Positions 43,235 to 53,900 of a stretch of 64,000 nucleotides of DNA are shown in pieces. Position 1 is the stretch's first letter. The number at the start of each line of letters is the position of its first letter. Both the position numbers and the translations under genes were made by a program. The notes beneath the pieces are model-generated. The model worked only from the letters and a program-made list of their open reading frames with translations. It was not told the DNA's origin and did no database searches. This stretch comes from Nocardia albiluteola (GTDB lineage Bacteria; Actinomycetota; Actinomycetes; Mycobacteriales; Mycobacteriaceae), in the NCBI RefSeq assembly GCF_018860155.1, contig NZ_JAHKNI010000028.1, positions 1-64,000 of the forward strand, given 5' to 3'.

Positions 43235-44839
43235 TCAGAGCGTGAAGTCGGCCGCGGCGCCGGTCTGCCGCCGGTTGAAGCGTTCCTCGAACCCCTCGAT
43301 GTAGATGGATGGCGCCGTCGACGAGGACGACTGCTCGATCACGCCGTCGTCGGCGATGTAGAAGATGGCGCGACCGATCGCGATCTCCCCCTCGGGGACC
43401 GGAACGAAGACCATCCAGCCCACATTCAGGCGCTCGGCGACCAACTCGTCCAACGGATATCGCGACGTGTCGATCCCCAGGCCCTGAATGTGCTCGCGGA
43501 CAAGGATGATCGCGCGATCCTGCGCTAGTGCGACCGGCACCGCGGTGACGAGGCCCGCGAGCGACAGCTGATAGAGGGCGCCGTCGACATCGTCGGACGG
43601 GTCGTCGAACAGCGCGGCGAGCGTATTGCGGGTCACCACACCGGCTTCCGCGGCCGCCACCAGGTTCGCCGCCGCCGTGCGCTGCTCCTCGGTGGGATCC
43701 GCGCTGACGACGCCGCACACCACATCGGCGACGGTCTGCGCCGACCACACCCCGGGCACGGCCGCGCTGATCCGGTCCGACGTCGGAGACTCGCCGCGGT
43801 ACCAGCTGCCGCGGTCCCACCAGTAGCAGAACGAGAGCATGCCGCGCGCGGCGCGCGGGTTGAGCACCTGGTTCGCCACCCACTCCGGGGCGCCGGCATA
43901 CACGTCCGGCATCGGCTCGCCGTCGTTGTAGGCCGCGTCCAGTTCGGGGGCATCCCACACGCCGCCGGAGAGCACCGCGCGCCCGCCGGGCAGCACGTAC
44001 AGCGTGGAGCCGCTGCGCGCGGAACCCTCGAAGACGCCCAGCGCGGGCAGGATTCGCGGACCCCACTCCGAACCGATGGCCACGAAGGCCGCCGCGATCG
44101 TCGCCCAGCGCGCCCACAACACCGGCAGCACCGGGAAGTCGTCGGACGAGGCCACGGCGGTGATGCCCGCCTCCTGGTCGTTGCGCGTCTGCGCGGCGGC
44201 CTGCTGCGGCGTGCGCCACTGGCGGTTGTCGTGGCCGATGTAGGCCGCGAGCCAGACCGGCACCCGATCGCGCGGGAAGGCCTGCAGATCGGCCAGATAC
44301 GCGTCCGGGATCAGCAGCTGATCGTCGGGGAAGGGCTCGTCGCCGTAGTCGTAATCGACCTCGACCTGACCGGTGACGTCGAGCTGCACCACCATCCGCC
44401 ACCACGGGCCGTCGCCCAGCTGCGCGGACAGCTCGCGCTGCATGCCGACGAGTTCGAGGATCTCGGTGGAGGGTTCGAGCCGCGCGACGCGGTCGGCGTC
44501 GTCGTAGTAGAGGGTGTAGCTCACCCCGCCGGCGACCGTGAGCGCGAAGATCGCCTCGAGCCGACGCCACCCCTCCGGGCCCGCGACGGCCAGCTCCCGC
44601 GCGATGCTGTGGGCCAGCTGGGTCGCCTGCTCCTCGACCGAGGACGCGGCCGGTTCCTGCGGCGCCTCGGAGTCAGCGTCGACTAGCGACTTCTCCGCTG
44701 CGGGCTCGGCGGATTCGCCGGCGGCGGGGGCCTGCGCGGCGGGCGGCGGCGCAGACTGCGCACCACCGAGGCCACTCAGGCTGAAGTTGACGTCCGGAGC
44801 CTCGCCGCCCTCGGCGGGATCCTGCTGCGGATCGGTCAT
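43235..44839 (-). CDS. DUF600-like plus Imm35-like protein, candidate immunity protein of the giant toxin
   Basis: The 534-residue protein has a disordered Ala/Pro/Glu-rich N-terminus (1-70), a DUF600/YezG-like domain (about 75-195; IFALTVAGGVSYTLYY and VQLDVTGQVEVDYDYGD), a central part with LSFCYWWDRGSWYRGE, and a C-terminal segment (about 445-525) with NVGWMVFVPVPEG and IGRAIFYIADDGVIEQSSSS that resembles Imm35/YrhB immunity proteins. DUF600 and Imm35 are known immunity families of polymorphic toxins. It follows the giant toxin gene by 152 bases on the same strand. ATG 44839, with AGGAGG upstream. No secretion signal, as expected for immunity. Confidence 0.6.
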   Translation of the reverse strand: MTDPQQDPAEGGEAPDVNFSLSGLGGAQSAPPPAAQAPAAGESAEPAAEKSLVDADSEAPQEPAASSVEEQATQLAHSIARELAVAGPEGWRRLEAIFALTVAGGVSYTLYYDDADRVARLEPSTEILELVGMQRELSAQLGDGPWWRMVVQLDVTGQVEVDYDYGDEPFPDDQLLIPDAYLADLQAFPRDRVPVWLAAYIGHDNRQWRTPQQAAAQTRNDQEAGITAVASSDDFPVLPVLWARWATIAAAFVAIGSEWGPRILPALGVFEGSARSGSTLYVLPGGRAVLSGGVWDAPELDAAYNDGEPMPDVYAGAPEWVANQVLNPRAARGMLSFCYWWDRGSWYRGESPTSDRISAAVPGVWSAQTVADVVCGVVSADPTEEQRTAAANLVAAAEAGVVTRNTLAALFDDPSDDVDGALYQLSLAGLVTAVPVALAQDRAIILVREHIQGLGIDTSRYPLDELVAERLNVGWMVFVPVPEGEIAIGRAIFYIADDGVIEQSSSSTAPSIYIEGFEERFNRRQTGAAADFTL

Positions 44840-44991
44840 ATGGTCACGTCCTCCTTGTTGCCGCAACGGTCTGCCTCATCGCCGGCAACGGCAATCTTGC
44901 CGCGTGCGCCGCCGTCACGCCATACAACGGTATCGCCTCTCGGCGTCGACGAGGAAGTAACTGGGTGTCGTTGTCTCATTGACAGTCTCCA

Positions 44992-47900
44992 TCAGCGGAA
45001 GATTCCGGCCCGGCGCCGCTCATCGGCCAGCAGATCACGCAACCACAGCCCGAAATCGAATTCGGCGGGCAGTCGACGATAACTGGTCTCGAATGCGCAG
45101 ACTCCATTCCAGCCGACCTGGAATCTGACGTGACCCACATCCGGGTTACCCCAATAGATTCCGGCCGAGCCGCCGTCCAGATCGAACAGCCGGTCCCGCA
45201 CGCGCAGCACCAGCCTGCCCCGGTCCCGGTAACACGCCACCGGCAAATCGCCTACGGTGCCGTAGAACCCGCTTGTCGGGCCGATGGGCCCGCGCGGTGT
45301 CAGGACCGCGCCGGTCGCCGGGTCCAGCATCGCGGTGCCGCCCGCGCCGTCGAACGACTGCAGGAAGACCGGTGCGGGAGCCTGTGGTTGCTCCGGTGCG
45401 TAGTATCGGCGCCCCTGAGCGTGCTGGGCGGCGGGCCGTGCCTGTTGCACGGGCATGGGCGGGGACATTCCCGGGGATTGGGGCATGCCCTGCTGCGCTG
45501 CGGATGTTCCCGGATCCTGTTGTGATGGTTGATTATTCGGGTCCTGCTGGGCGCCCTGCCACGAGCTGTCGCCGCCCTGGTTCCAGTGGCCGCCGTTCGG
45601 TGCGGGGCTGTACTGCGGGGAGTTGTACCCCGGGAGGCCTTGGCGCGGAGCACCGTTCGGTGGTGCGACACCGTTGGGCGGCTGGTTGTACTGCGGGGCT
45701 TGGTCATTGGTTCCGCTGTTCGGCCACTGCTGGTTGCCTGGTATACCGTTGCCCGGCTCGCCATTGCCAGACTGCCCGTAGCCTGGCAGGCCACTGCCCG
45801 GCTGGTCATAGCCTGGCAGGCTGTTGCCCGACTGGCCATTCCACTGCTGGTCATTTCCCGGGATACCGTTGCCCGACTGGCCGTTCCACGACTGACCACT
45901 ACCTGGCTGACCGTTCCACGGCTCACCACTGCCTGGCTCACCGTTGCCCGGCTGGCCATTCCACTGATCGCCGCTACCCGACTGCGCCTGACCCAGCCGG
46001 CCCAGTTGTTCGACACCGTTCAGCACCTCCGACGGGATCGAGCCGAGCGCCTGTGCGAGCCCGGACAGGTCCGGGCCGGTCGTGCCCTGGCCGGTCGAGG
46101 ACGAACCACCGCTCGGCACAACGCCGTTCGGCGAGCCCGACGGACCGGATGCGGCCACCGAGGCACCCTGTGTGGGGGTTCCACTCAGGCCCTGCAATCC
46201 GCCGGTACCGCCCGACAAGCCGAGCCCCGACAGCCCACCGGTCGGCGATCCGCCGGTTCCCATGGCACCGAATGACTGTGCGCCACCGTAATTCACCGCG
46301 CCACCGGACTGCGCAGGGCCATTCGGACCACCCGGATACCCGGAACCGCTCGTCCCCTCGGAGCCTGGCCCCCCGGGCCCGCCGGGTGCCTGCAGCTGCG
46401 GCGGTGGCGGCATGGTGAGGGACGGCCCCCGCACGGGACCATTGGGCAACTGCACCTGCGGACCGGGCGGCGGCAGATGCGGCATCCGCGCCATGTGCTC
46501 CTGCGGCGGGTGCGCCCCGGGCACGGTCCCCGGCTCGAACGCGGGACGAAGCGCAACAACACCGCTCGCACCGGCCTCACCACTCGACTTCCCGGAACCC
46601 TCACCCGACCCCGAACCCTGCTGCCCGGACTTCGAATTCGATCCTTCGTCCTTCGCCTCGCTGCCCTTACCCGTCGAATCCGGCGCGGGCTGGGACGTCT
46701 TGCCGTTCGCGCCGTCGCTGGACGAATCCGGCCCGAGCTGCGACGACTTGCCCTGCGCGCCCTTACCCGTCGAATCCGGCGCGGGCTGAGACGATTTACC
46801 ATCCGCGCCCTCGTTGGACGAATCCGGCCCGAGCTGCGACGACTTGCCCTGCGCGCCCTTACCCGTCGAATCCGGCGCGGGCTGGGACGTCTTACCGTTC
46901 GCGCCCTCGCTGGACGAATCCGGCCCGAGCTGCGACGACTTGCCCTGCGCGCCCTTGCCGGTCGGATCAGGTGCAGGCTGCGGCGATTTGCCCTCGGCAC
47001 CGTTACCGTTCGAATCCGGTCCGGGCTGGGACGATTTGCCCTTCGCACCCTCACTCGTCGAATCAGGTTCGGACTGCGGCGACTTGCCCTTGTCACCCTC
47101 ACCCGTCAAACCCGGCCCAGGCTGCGACGACTTGCCCTGCGCGCCCTTGCCCGTCGAATCCGAGCCAGGCTGAGACGATTTGCCCTTCGCACCCTCACTC
47201 GTCGAATCCGGACCAGGCTGAGGCGATTTGCCCTTGGGAGGGTTACCTGTCGAACCCGGTCCGGGCTGCGGCACCTCGCCCTTCGCACCGTTACCCGTCG
47301 AATCAGGTTCGGACTGCGGCGATTTGCCCTCGGCACCGTTACCCGTCGAATCCGGCCCGGGCTGCGACGGCTTGCCCTTGTCGCCCTCACCCGACGAACC
47401 CGGCCCAGGCTGCGACGGCTTGCCCTTGTCGCCCTCACCCGACGAACCCGGCCCAGGCTGCGACGGCTTGCCCTTGTCGCCCTCACCCGACGAACCCGGC
47501 CCAGGCTGCGACGGCTTGCCCTTGGGAGGGTTACCTGTCGAACCCGGCCCGGACTGCGGCGACTTACCCTTCGCACCGCCACCGGTCGAACCCGGCCCAG
47601 GCTTCGACGGCTTGCCCTTGTCGCCCTCACCCGACGAATCCGGACCGGGCTGTGAGGCTTTGCCCTTGGGGCCGTTACCCGGAGCGGGTTGCTTCTTGGT
47701 GGGCGGCGCGGGCGGATCGCCGTGATCGTCGCCGGAATCGCTGCCGTCCGAGGACTTCCGGACGACCCCGCCGCCGCCCGGCTTGCTGAAACGGGCCGTT
47801 ACGCCGTTCGTTTCGCCGACCGGCAGCGCCGGATCGTCGGGGTGGACCGTCACCTCGGTGAAGCCGAGTTCGCCCGCCAGGCGTCCCAGGACGGTGTGGC

Positions 47901-50900
47901 GGGCGGCGTCCTCCGGGCTCATCCGACCGTCCCGGATCGCGTTCGTGAAGGCGGTCAACTCGTCGGAGAAGCCGTCCCCGCCATGCCACGACGCCTCGAT
48001 GTGCCGCACGCGATCGCCGAGCGCGTCCATCGTGTCGCGGAACATGGTCTCGGCATCGGGTGTGCGCGGGCCGACGGTGATCTCGGCGCGGAGCACCCCG
48101 TCGTGATCGACCGTGGCGCGCACGCCGTACGCGACATCGGGGCTGTAGTGGCGGGTGTAGGTCAGCCCGTGCGCGCCCTGCGTGATGATCGCCAGACCCG
48201 CCTCGCGCACCGCGGCGTCGTGTGCGGCCTCGGCGGCGTGCTCGGCCTCCCGCGCCTGCCGCAGTTCCTCGGCGACGCGTCCGGCCTCGGCCTTGGCCGC
48301 TGCGTACCGCTCGGCCGCCTGCCCCAGCGCCTCGGCGGCCTTCTGGCGCGGGTCGGTCTGTCCGGCCACCCGGGTGCGCTGCGCGGCATCCTGGGCCCGC
48401 CCGACCATCTCCGGATCGTCCAGCCGCCCCAGCTCATCCGAGGTGATCGGCAGCGCGCGCAGGGCGCGAGTACGGGCCGTCTCGCCCGCGCGACGTGCCG
48501 CCTCGAGCAGCTGCCGCCGGTGTGTCAGTTCGGATTCCAGGCGCTGACGCGTCTCGCGTGCGGTCCGCAGCACCTGCTCGGTGCCCTCGGGACCGGACGG
48601 CAGCGCCGGATGTTGTTGGGCGGGTTCGAGTTCCGGGCGCTGGTCGATGCCCGACAGCAGCGAGTCCCGCGCGGCCGCGGCGACCGCGTGCTGCGCATCG
48701 AGCTCGGCGTGCAACCGGGCCAGCTCCCCGCCCTGCTCGCGGGCCCGGACCAGTTCCTGCTCCAGGCTCACGACCACGCGCCGGGCCCGCAAGTGTTCCA
48801 GGGCGGCATCGGCGAACGCGCCCACCCGCCGGTGGTGGGCGTCGACGGGCTCATGCGGGGGCCGCGGCGGCGGGTCCGCCCGCAGCCGATCGGCCAGCGC
48901 CCGGACGTGGCCCTCTTCGGTCAGCCCGTCCAGGGTCGCGTGATCGATGCCCAGGGCCGCGGCCGCCTCGGCGCGGGCCTGCTCGGCGCCGCGCAGCAGC
49001 GCCTTGTGTTGCGCCAGTTCGGATTCCAGTCGATCCTGCAGCTCCCGCAGCAGGCCGCGGGCGTGCTGATAGGCCAGGGCCGACGTCGCGGGATCGGCCT
49101 CCTGCGCCCGCTGCGCCTGCTCGGTCAGCTCCCGGATCTGCTGCCGCAGACCGGGCAACAGCTCGGCCTCGGCCCGTGCCGCGGCGAGCCGGCGCTGCTC
49201 CATGGCGGCGCGAACCTCGGCGTTCTGCAGGCCGCGCTCGTGCGCGCCGAGCCGGTCGTTGGCCTGCTGCAGCTCTTGCTCGCGGTCCCCGACGACCGCC
49301 TGCGCCTGATCCAGCTGCCGCTGCACCCGCATCATGTCGCGGCGCAGCCGCACCACCTCGCGGGCCGCGTCCGCGAACCGCTGGATCGCCGCCCGGTCGG
49401 GCGCGTCCGGCGCACCGCTATCGGCCCGCCGATTCAGCTCGTCGACCAGGGCATCGACCCGCTTACGCTTGGTCAGGCCCGCAAGGGTTTCCGGCTCCAG
49501 CCCCAGTTCCGCACCGGCCTCATCGCGCCGAATCGTGGCCTGCTGCACCAGATCCTGCTGATGATCGAGGTTCTCCTGCTGCACGTCGCGGGCTTCGAGC
49601 GCCTCCTGCAACGCCCGCTGGTGCGGCTCGAGCGCCTGTTCCCTCGGCCCCTCCACCAGCTCCGTGCGCAGCTCCGCGCGACCCGCCGCGGTCAGCTCGG
49701 ACCGCGCGAGGACACCCTCCACCGCGGCGAGATGGTCGTCGGCCGCCTCGAATTCGCGCACCGCCCGCTCGAGCGCGTTCACCTGCTCACGGCCCTGCGC
49801 GTCGGATTGCCGCGCCCGCAGGCCGTCGAAGTAGTCCCGCCCCTTGCCGATCGCCTCCACCGGATCGGCCAGCCCGACGGCCCGTGCGGGGGCGTCCAGC
49901 GCCTTCGAGGCCCGCGACAGCCTCGCTTCGGCGTCCGGTAGTGCCAGCCGGCTCCGATCGCGCGGCAGGAAGGTCTCCAGCGGATCCAGTCCGGTGTGCA
50001 GCCGGGACGGCATCTCGGCCCCGCGAGTGGCGTGGGCCAGGCGCGCGGCGGCCTCGTTACGCTCGACGATCGCCGCCTCGAGCGCCTTCACCCGGGCCGC
50101 ACCCGCCGCGTCGGCGTGCTGCGCCTTCAGCGCATCCACGTACTCCTGCAACGCATTCCGCTTCAGCACTTCGCGGACCTCGTCCGGCTCCGCGCCCGCC
50201 GTGCGCGCCGCGTCGTCCAGCGCCCTCCCTGCGACCTTGGCCTGCTCGGTGGCGGTGGGGCCCTCCGCCTTCTCCGCCGTGCGGTACTCCGCGATCGCCT
50301 GCCCGAGCTCGTCGACCCGATCCAGGCCCGCGCGCCCGGTCTGCCGCTCCCGCAGCGCATTCAGGAAGTCCTGGGCCGGATCGTGGGCCAGCGCGTCCAG
50401 CACCTCCTGCGGATCGCGGCCCAGCGCCCGGGCGGCCGCGTCCAGCACCACCGAGGCGCGCTCGAGCCGCTCGGTGGCGCGCAGGCCCTCCAAGAGTTCC
50501 GCGAGATCCGAGCGATAGCCGATCCGGGCCCGCCAGTCCGACATCTCCGGACGATGCGTATCCCAGTCGAACTCGTCGGCGGCGGCGGTGGCGTTCGCGG
50601 CGTACCAGGTGCGCTGCGGATTGTCCTTGCTGTATACGGCCTCGGCGAGGGCATCGTGCAGCAGGAGCACATCGGCGGTCAGCGGATTGCGCAGGCGCGG
50701 AATCGTGTTGTCGACCAAGGGTTTCACGTCGATGAGCCGGTTGATCGCCTCGGCGACATCGGCGAGCTGATCCATGCGCCGCGAGATCAGCCGACCGTCG
50801 GGGTCGAGGTGATCGTGCACCCAGTGCTCGTTGTACAGCAGATGCTTGATCGCCATCTCGACCTGCTCGCGGGTCAGGTCCAGCGCGGGCGTCTTGGAGA

Positions 50901-53900
50901 TGCCGACCACGTCGTCCTCGCGCGCGAAGTCCTCGCGCATCTCCTTGGCGATGCCCTCGGCGGCCCGGTTGATCACCTCATCGGTGATCTTCCCGGACTC
51001 CCCGTCGCGCACCAGCTGCCGGTACACCGAGTCGACGAGGGCGCGGATCTCGCCCCGGTCCTCGCTCTGGAACGCGTCGGACATCCGCTTGAACCGCGAG
51101 ACGCCGGCCTTGGAACCCTCGCCGAACATCCGCTCGCCGTGGTCGGCGACCTTCTGCTCGCCGATCTCGCGGAGTTGCTCGGTGGTCAGTTTGCCCTGCT
51201 CCGACTTGCCCAGGTTCGAATCGGCCAGGCTCTTCAGGTATTTGTCGATCCGTCCCTTCAGTTCCGCGGCATATTCCGCGCTGGTGCGATCACCGATGAG
51301 CAGATGCTCCAGGGTCGCCTTCACCTGATCGCGGGTCAGCGTCTCGTTGTGGCCCAGCTTCTGCCCGGTCATACGCTCGTGGACAGCGGCGAGCGTCTCG
51401 TCCGTCTCGGCGACCTTGGTGGAGTGCGCGCGCGAGAAAATGCGCTCGAATCGCGGCTTCCCCTCGTCCGCGGGGGCGGTGAGATCGCCGAGCGTCTTCG
51501 GTATCGGGTTCTTGAGCTTTCGAACATCTTCATCCCGCAGCCCGGCCAGGAGCTTGTCGATGCTCTTGGGCAGCTTCTGCTCGAATTCGGGATGCTCCCG
51601 ATCGGCCTTCGGGATGCCGTCGATCAATTCCTGACGAATCCGCGCCACGAGGGCCCGGGCGGCCAGCACCCGTTCGTTCTGGGCATGCTGTTTCAGCCCC
51701 TCCATGATCTTGTCGACCAGCTGCGGGTCCGCGCGGAACATTTCGTAGTTCCGGTCGGTCCACGACAGCAGCCGCCACTGATCGGTGATCGGGTCGCCGC
51801 CGACGAAATCGCTGCTCATGTGCGGAGTCAGCACCTCGACGATCCGGTCGACGACCGCGCGTGGCGCCCATCCGCCGGATTTATAGTCGATCAGAATCTT
51901 CTGCAGATCCGTCAGCGTCTTCCGGACGATCTCCGGATTCCCGTCGCGGAATGCGGGCCCGAATTCCTTTACCCCGGACTCGATATGGTGGCCGAGTGCG
52001 TCCACCAGGTCCGGGCGACCCGAGGAATAGATCTTCACCATCTCGGTCTGGAATTTCGTCACGACGTCGCGCGCAGCGAGCGCCTGCATCCGATGCCGGA
52101 ATTCCTCCGGTGACAGATTGCGCAGCTGCTCGTACAGGTCCTGGACGTGCGCGGGCCATTCCTCACGCTGCGGATCGAGCGAATTCTCCCCGACGTGGCG
52201 TTCCGGGAACGGCGGCTGCGGATCCCATTCCGTCCCGCGGTGCCAGGCGTATCCGGCCAGGATGGTCGAGAACGGCGGCTTGCGCATGAGCCAGGGACGT
52301 TCCTTGATCCAGTCCCCGATCTCCGGATGGTTGTGGATGTACTCCTTCGCCAGCGGATGCTTCAACGCCATGATTATGTTGCGGAGCTGGCGCTGATAGA
52401 AGTTGAATTCACCGAATCCGGTGGCGATGTCCGGGGTGTACAAGTCGTGCGCGGGGATGTCACCGGTGAAATACGCATTGCCGGGGCCGACGAGGAACAT
52501 GTTGAACTGGAACATATCCTTCGGATATTCGCCGGCCGGAATGTGCGAGAACGGCAACCCGAGCTGGTTGATGAAGTGCCCCAGACCGCCGAACCAGTCC
52601 GGGTCGCCCGGACGGTACGCCTCGAGCTTGTGCGTGTCGTCACTGCGCCGCCAGTGCGCCATGTCCGGATCGATCGAATGCCACTGTCCCCGGCTGTCGC
52701 GCCATTGACCAAGGTGCACACCGGCATTGCCGCGGTCGGGGCCGCTGTCGAAGTAGCGGCGATCGGCGCTGCCCGGGCCGTCCAGCGACTCGACGTGCAC
52801 CCGCGCCGGACCGGCGACCATCTGCCGGTATTCGATGGTCGGATTCTCGAGCATGGCCCGGGCGACCCGCGGGTTCGTCTCGATCGCGCGCTGCAGCGCC
52901 TTGTCGAATTCGGCGCGACTGCCCTCGTGGTCCAGCCGCGGCCCCAGCACGATGACCCGCGGCGGCAACACCGGTCCCTCCGCGCCGGGTTCGGACGAAC
53001 GGCCCTCGACGACCACGACGTGATCGGTCGTCTTCGCGAGGCCCTCGTCGGACAGCACGCTGTCCCACCCCCCGGTCAGGCGCGCCGCCTCGTCGTCGAG
53101 CCGTCCCAGGTAATTCTCGATGGGCCGCAACGCATTCGCGGTCTTGTGCAGCTCGTCGAGCATGCTGCGCACGTACTCCCCGGTGCCGTCGTTGCGGGCG
53201 GCCGCCTCCGCACGATGCGCGGCCAGCACCTCCCGCAGGGTGTCGGCATTCGCATGCGCCTGCGCATCGGAGATGTCGACGCCGTTGCGCCGCAACCGAT
53301 CCAGCACATCGGACAGCCGCGCACGAAGCTCGCTGGCGTTGGTCCGCAACTCGTCGCCGTTGCGCTCCAGCTGATCCAGCAGGCGCAACACCTCCGGCCC
53401 GCTGCCGTCGGTCCGCAGGGTGACCACTCTGCGATGCGCATCCAGTATTGCGCGCAGGGCGCCGGGATCGCCGTTCAGCTCCACATCGGTGATCTTGATG
53501 CCGTTGCGCCGCAACTGATCCAGCAGCACGACCCGGCCCGCATCCGGGCTCTCCAGCAGCTTGGCGCGCTCGGCATCCAGGCGCAGCAGGTCCCGGGCCA
53601 CATCCGCGGGCCGGGGGACGCCGTTGCCGACGCCGTCGGTCGCCAACTCCTGCAACCGTTCCTCGAGGATCCCCTTCTCCGCCCCGATGTTGTCGATGGT
53701 GGTGACCAGCTCCATCAGCTTGCGAATCTGCAAGCGCCGCTGCGCGATCTCGCCGGGCGAGGCCGGGCGGTGCTCGACCGTGCCCGGATTGTCGATGGTG
53801 GCGGGCACGACGATCCGGCGATCCTGCGCCTCGCGCAGCCGCGCCAGCACGGCCTGCTCGTAGTCGCTACCCGTGTGGTCGTGCACGTGGACCTTGTCCG

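Noticed and set aside
46477..47655. Plus-strand frames with Arg/Leu or Cys/Asp-rich repeats
   Set aside because: These are reverse readings of the 48-base coding repeats on the minus strand.
46660..47667. Regularly spaced repeats resembling a CRISPR array
   Set aside because: Units are contiguous, in frame and without unique spacers; they encode part of a protein.
48495..50735. Pro/Ala/Arg-rich plus-strand frame of about 750 codons
   Set aside because: Antisense shadow of the giant gene's coiled-coil region.
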